64,000 nt of DNA from Porphyromonas sp. (GTDB lineage: Bacteria > Bacteroidota > Bacteroidia > Bacteroidales > Porphyromonadaceae). The notes below the pieces were generated by a model. The model was given only the letters and a program-made list of their open reading frames with translations, was not told the DNA's origin and ran no database searches. Where the stretch lies: NCBI GenBank assembly GCA_022772085.1, contig JALFBN010000011.1, forward strand, positions 62,001-126,000, read 5' to 3'. How positions within the stretch are numbered: the stretch's first letter is position 1; each line of letters starts with the position of its first letter. Both the position numbers and the translations under genes were made by a program. This document shows positions 61,939-64,000 of this stretch, piece by piece.

Positions 61939-64000
61939 ATGTACACACTACAAACCATTGCCGATAAACTCCAGATTCTACGGAGTGCCATTCGCAGTAC
62001 GGAACGTATCGAGCACTTCTTAACTGATAGTCGTTCACTCTCTCATCCCGAGAGTTCCCTGTTTTTTGCCATCCGTACAGTCACCGGTGACGGTCATCTT
62101 TATATAGATCAGTTGTACCAGCACGGTGTTCGTAACTTTATCATTAAAGACGACTTTGACAAGTATGCCAAACAATATCCCGAAGCGAGCTTCCTGGAGG
62201 TACGAGATGTAGTACGCTCTCTGCAAAAGGTAGCTTCCGAATGGCGTCAAGAGTTCCAAATTCCTGTCATAGGCATCACCGGAAGCAATGGAAAAACCAT
62301 CGTAAAAGAATTCCTCTATCAACTGCTAGCTGATAGTTATCAGGTGGTACGGTCACCTCGGAGCTACAATTCTCAATTAGGCGTCCCTCTGTCTGTACTT
62401 AAGATGACTAGCGAAGATCAATTAGCGATCTTTGAAGCCGGGATCTCCCAATTGGGAGAAATGTCTCGCATCGAAGAGGTGATCAAGCCAACAATAGGGG
62501 TGATCACCAATATAGGATCTGCCCATCAAGAGAACTTCAGTAGTATTGCACAAAAGGTAGATGAGAAGCTCAAACTTTTTGAAGGATGCGAACATATTGT
62601 CTACAACCTCGATGAACCCGAAATTGTGGCAGGGCTCAAAAGAATGGATTTACTCTCCCGAGCTTCGGGATGGAGTCGAAAAGATCCTAATGCCATGCTT
62701 TTTATTCACGACATCGATACGCAACGGGATTCGACCCTCCTTGAATTCACAACCCAAGGGAGAGCCTATTCTTTGGAGATTCCATTCACGGATCAAGCCT
62801 CTATCGAGGATGTACTCACCTCGATCCTCACCCTCGTACTGATCAATCCAGATCTTTTAGATCGTGCTGATCTGTTTGCTAAGTTAGAACCCGTCGAGAT
62901 GAGACTGGAACTTATTGAGGGATACAGAGATAATCTGATCATCAATGACGTCTACAACAATGATATCAATTCGCTCAAAATCGCTCTTGACTTCCAACAG
63001 CAGCGAGCCAAGGATGCGGACTTGGCACCCGTACTGATTCTTACGGAGATCCAACAAAGTGCCTTAAATCAACGCCCCTTGTACAATCGTGTAGGCGAAC
63101 TCATCAGTAAATACAAGATCCACAAATTCTATGGTATTGGCAGAGACCTTTTCGCGTACCGAGAGTTTTTTCCTACCGAGATTGACGAGAAGAATTTCTT
63201 TCCCAGTGTCGAAGACTTTTTGGATAGCGATATACCACTGCAATTAAGCCACTCCTGCATCCTGATCAAAGGAGCACGATCTTTCCACTGTGAGCGCATC
63301 TCCGACAGACTCTCACGCAAGATCCACGAGACAACGCTTGAGGTGGATCTGGATGCCATTGCACATAACTTGCAATACTACCGATCCAAACTACCGCAAG
63401 ATGTGCGGTGCATAGCGATGGTCAAAGCCCAAGGCTATGGTGTGGGGGCCTACGAAGTAGCAAAAAAATTGGATCAAATGCATATAGGTGCACTTGCCGT
63501 AGCGGTAGCCGACGAGGGACGAGAACTCCGAAGCCAAGGCATCCTCACCCCTATTCTTGTAATGAATCCGGAGCCTGCAGCCTTTGATACCCTTCTGGAG
63601 TGGCACCTAGAACCTGTTATCTTTTCATGGAATCTCCTGCGTGCCTTCACCAACAAAGTGAATAAGCAAGGCTTTGACAATGTCAGTGTGCACCTAGAGA
63701 TTGATACCGGAATGCACCGCTTGGGATTCCGTCCTGAGGAAATCGAAGAAATTGCCCGATTCTTTGCAACGAACCATTGGGTGCGTGCTCGGAGTATCTT
63801 TACCCATCTTGCAGCAGCGGATCTCCCCGAGGAAGATGCCTTTACACTCAATCAGCTAAATACATTCCGTTCGGTAGCCGATCGTTTCTCCGAAATTGCA
63901 GGATACAAACCGCTCTACCATGCCCTCAATACAGCAGGGATTGAGCGATTCACCGAATACGCATTCGACCGAGTGCGGTTAGGCATCGGACTCTACGGCA
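61939..64000 (+). CDS. Bifunctional MurF ligase / alanine racemase (3' end outside window)
   Basis: A frame open from ATG 61939 to the window end (687 codons). Residues ~1-455 are MurF, which adds D-Ala-D-Ala to UDP-MurNAc-tripeptide: IPVIGITGSNGKTIVKEF is the ATP loop, IFEAGISQLGEM and IGVITNIGSAHQENF are further Mur-ligase motifs, and INDVYNNDINSLKIAL is the MurF end region. From ~475 the alanine racemase barrel begins (LEVDLDAIAHNLQYY) with the pyridoxal Lys496 in CIAMVKAQGYG and EIDTGMHRLGF. MurF-Alr fusions are usual in Bacteroidota. With ddl upstream, it supplies and uses D-alanine for the wall. The racemase C-terminus is not visible. Confidence 0.95.
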   Translation, partial: MYTLQTIADKLQILRSAIRSTERIEHFLTDSRSLSHPESSLFFAIRTVTGDGHLYIDQLYQHGVRNFIIKDDFDKYAKQYPEASFLEVRDVVRSLQKVASEWRQEFQIPVIGITGSNGKTIVKEFLYQLLADSYQVVRSPRSYNSQLGVPLSVLKMTSEDQLAIFEAGISQLGEMSRIEEVIKPTIGVITNIGSAHQENFSSIAQKVDEKLKLFEGCEHIVYNLDEPEIVAGLKRMDLLSRASGWSRKDPNAMLFIHDIDTQRDSTLLEFTTQGRAYSLEIPFTDQASIEDVLTSILTLVLINPDLLDRADLFAKLEPVEMRLELIEGYRDNLIINDVYNNDINSLKIALDFQQQRAKDADLAPVLILTEIQQSALNQRPLYNRVGELISKYKIHKFYGIGRDLFAYREFFPTEIDEKNFFPSVEDFLDSDIPLQLSHSCILIKGARSFHCERISDRLSRKIHETTLEVDLDAIAHNLQYYRSKLPQDVRCIAMVKAQGYGVGAYEVAKKLDQMHIGALAVAVADEGRELRSQGILTPILVMNPEPAAFDTLLEWHLEPVIFSWNLLRAFTNKVNKQGFDNVSVHLEIDTGMHRLGFRPEEIEEIARFFATNHWVRARSIFTHLAAADLPEEDAFTLNQLNTFRSVADRFSEIAGYKPLYHALNTAGIERFTEYAFDRVRLGIGLYG

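Noticed and set aside
62561-63851. Several frames on both strands at the window end
   Set aside because: All lie inside the murF-alr reading frame, which is open to the end and carries clear motifs.

Overview
The window looks like chromosomal DNA of a Bacteroidota species, most probably Porphyromonas or a close relative. The grounds are: the -7 box TAnnTTTG in front of many genes; leucine-rich repeat surface proteins with type IX secretion (T9SS) C-terminal sorting domains; a MurF-Alr fusion; the bamD / omega-like / DUF4293 cluster; DUF4954 and DUF5715 proteins; and TonB-dependent receptors. No rRNA, CRISPR array or complete insertion sequence is visible. Genus-level assignment is inference.

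Layout. 1-13.3 kb (+): end of cysS, a family 2 glycosyltransferase, a YfhO-like membrane protein, an OmpA/TPR lipoprotein, nicotinamidase, an HMA-CDF metal transporter, an M3 peptidase, a 5'-nucleotidase-type phosphoesterase and an outer-membrane barrel protein, closed by a bidirectional terminator. 13.4-26.5 kb (-): two LRR/T9SS proteins, a lipoprotein with two aspartyl-protease DTG motifs preceded by a 27-codon hydrophobic leader ORF, DUF4954, miaA, a guaB that closely resembles the IMP dehydrogenase of the protist Tritrichomonas foetus, DUF4293, an omega-like protein and bamD. A candidate small RNA lies upstream of bamD. 27-32.7 kb (+): tRNA-Phe followed by a decayed island (integrase stub, broken TetR gene, broken HU-like gene) that still carries an intact TonB receptor / DUF4374 lipoprotein pair of XusAB type. 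32.9-35.6 kb (-): aroK and a 7TM-HD phosphodiesterase. 35.7-43.5 kb (+): valS, a hypothetical gene, tRNA-Thr, phosphoglucomutase, a DUF5715 putative peptidase and a PD-(D/E)XK nuclease-like gene.

43.7-51.6 kb is one thiamine operon behind a TPP riboswitch: thiS, thiC, a three-domain ThiE-like/ThiD/ThiE fusion, thiG, thiH, thiF and, seven bases after thiF, a secreted DNA/RNA endonuclease. 51.8-54.2 kb is a two-gene lipoprotein module whose second product is a MACPF (perforin-like) protein, the best candidate for an antagonism system here. 54.5-58.5 kb is an envelope and translation cluster: PASTA protein, RluD-type pseudouridine synthase, Ddl and an acyltransferase. After an L-threonine dehydrogenase comes an LRR/T9SS gene built from three 252-bp super-repeats. 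A collapsed pseudogene copy precedes it, and both copies are followed by the same ~110-bp hairpin-forming repeat. The window ends inside murF-alr.

The most noteworthy items are the MACPF module, the duplicated LRR locus with its paired hairpins, the candidate minus-strand sRNA, the three-domain thiamine fusion with the co-transcribed nuclease, the T. foetus-type IMPDH and the leader ORF. All assignments are by reading motifs; no database search was run.
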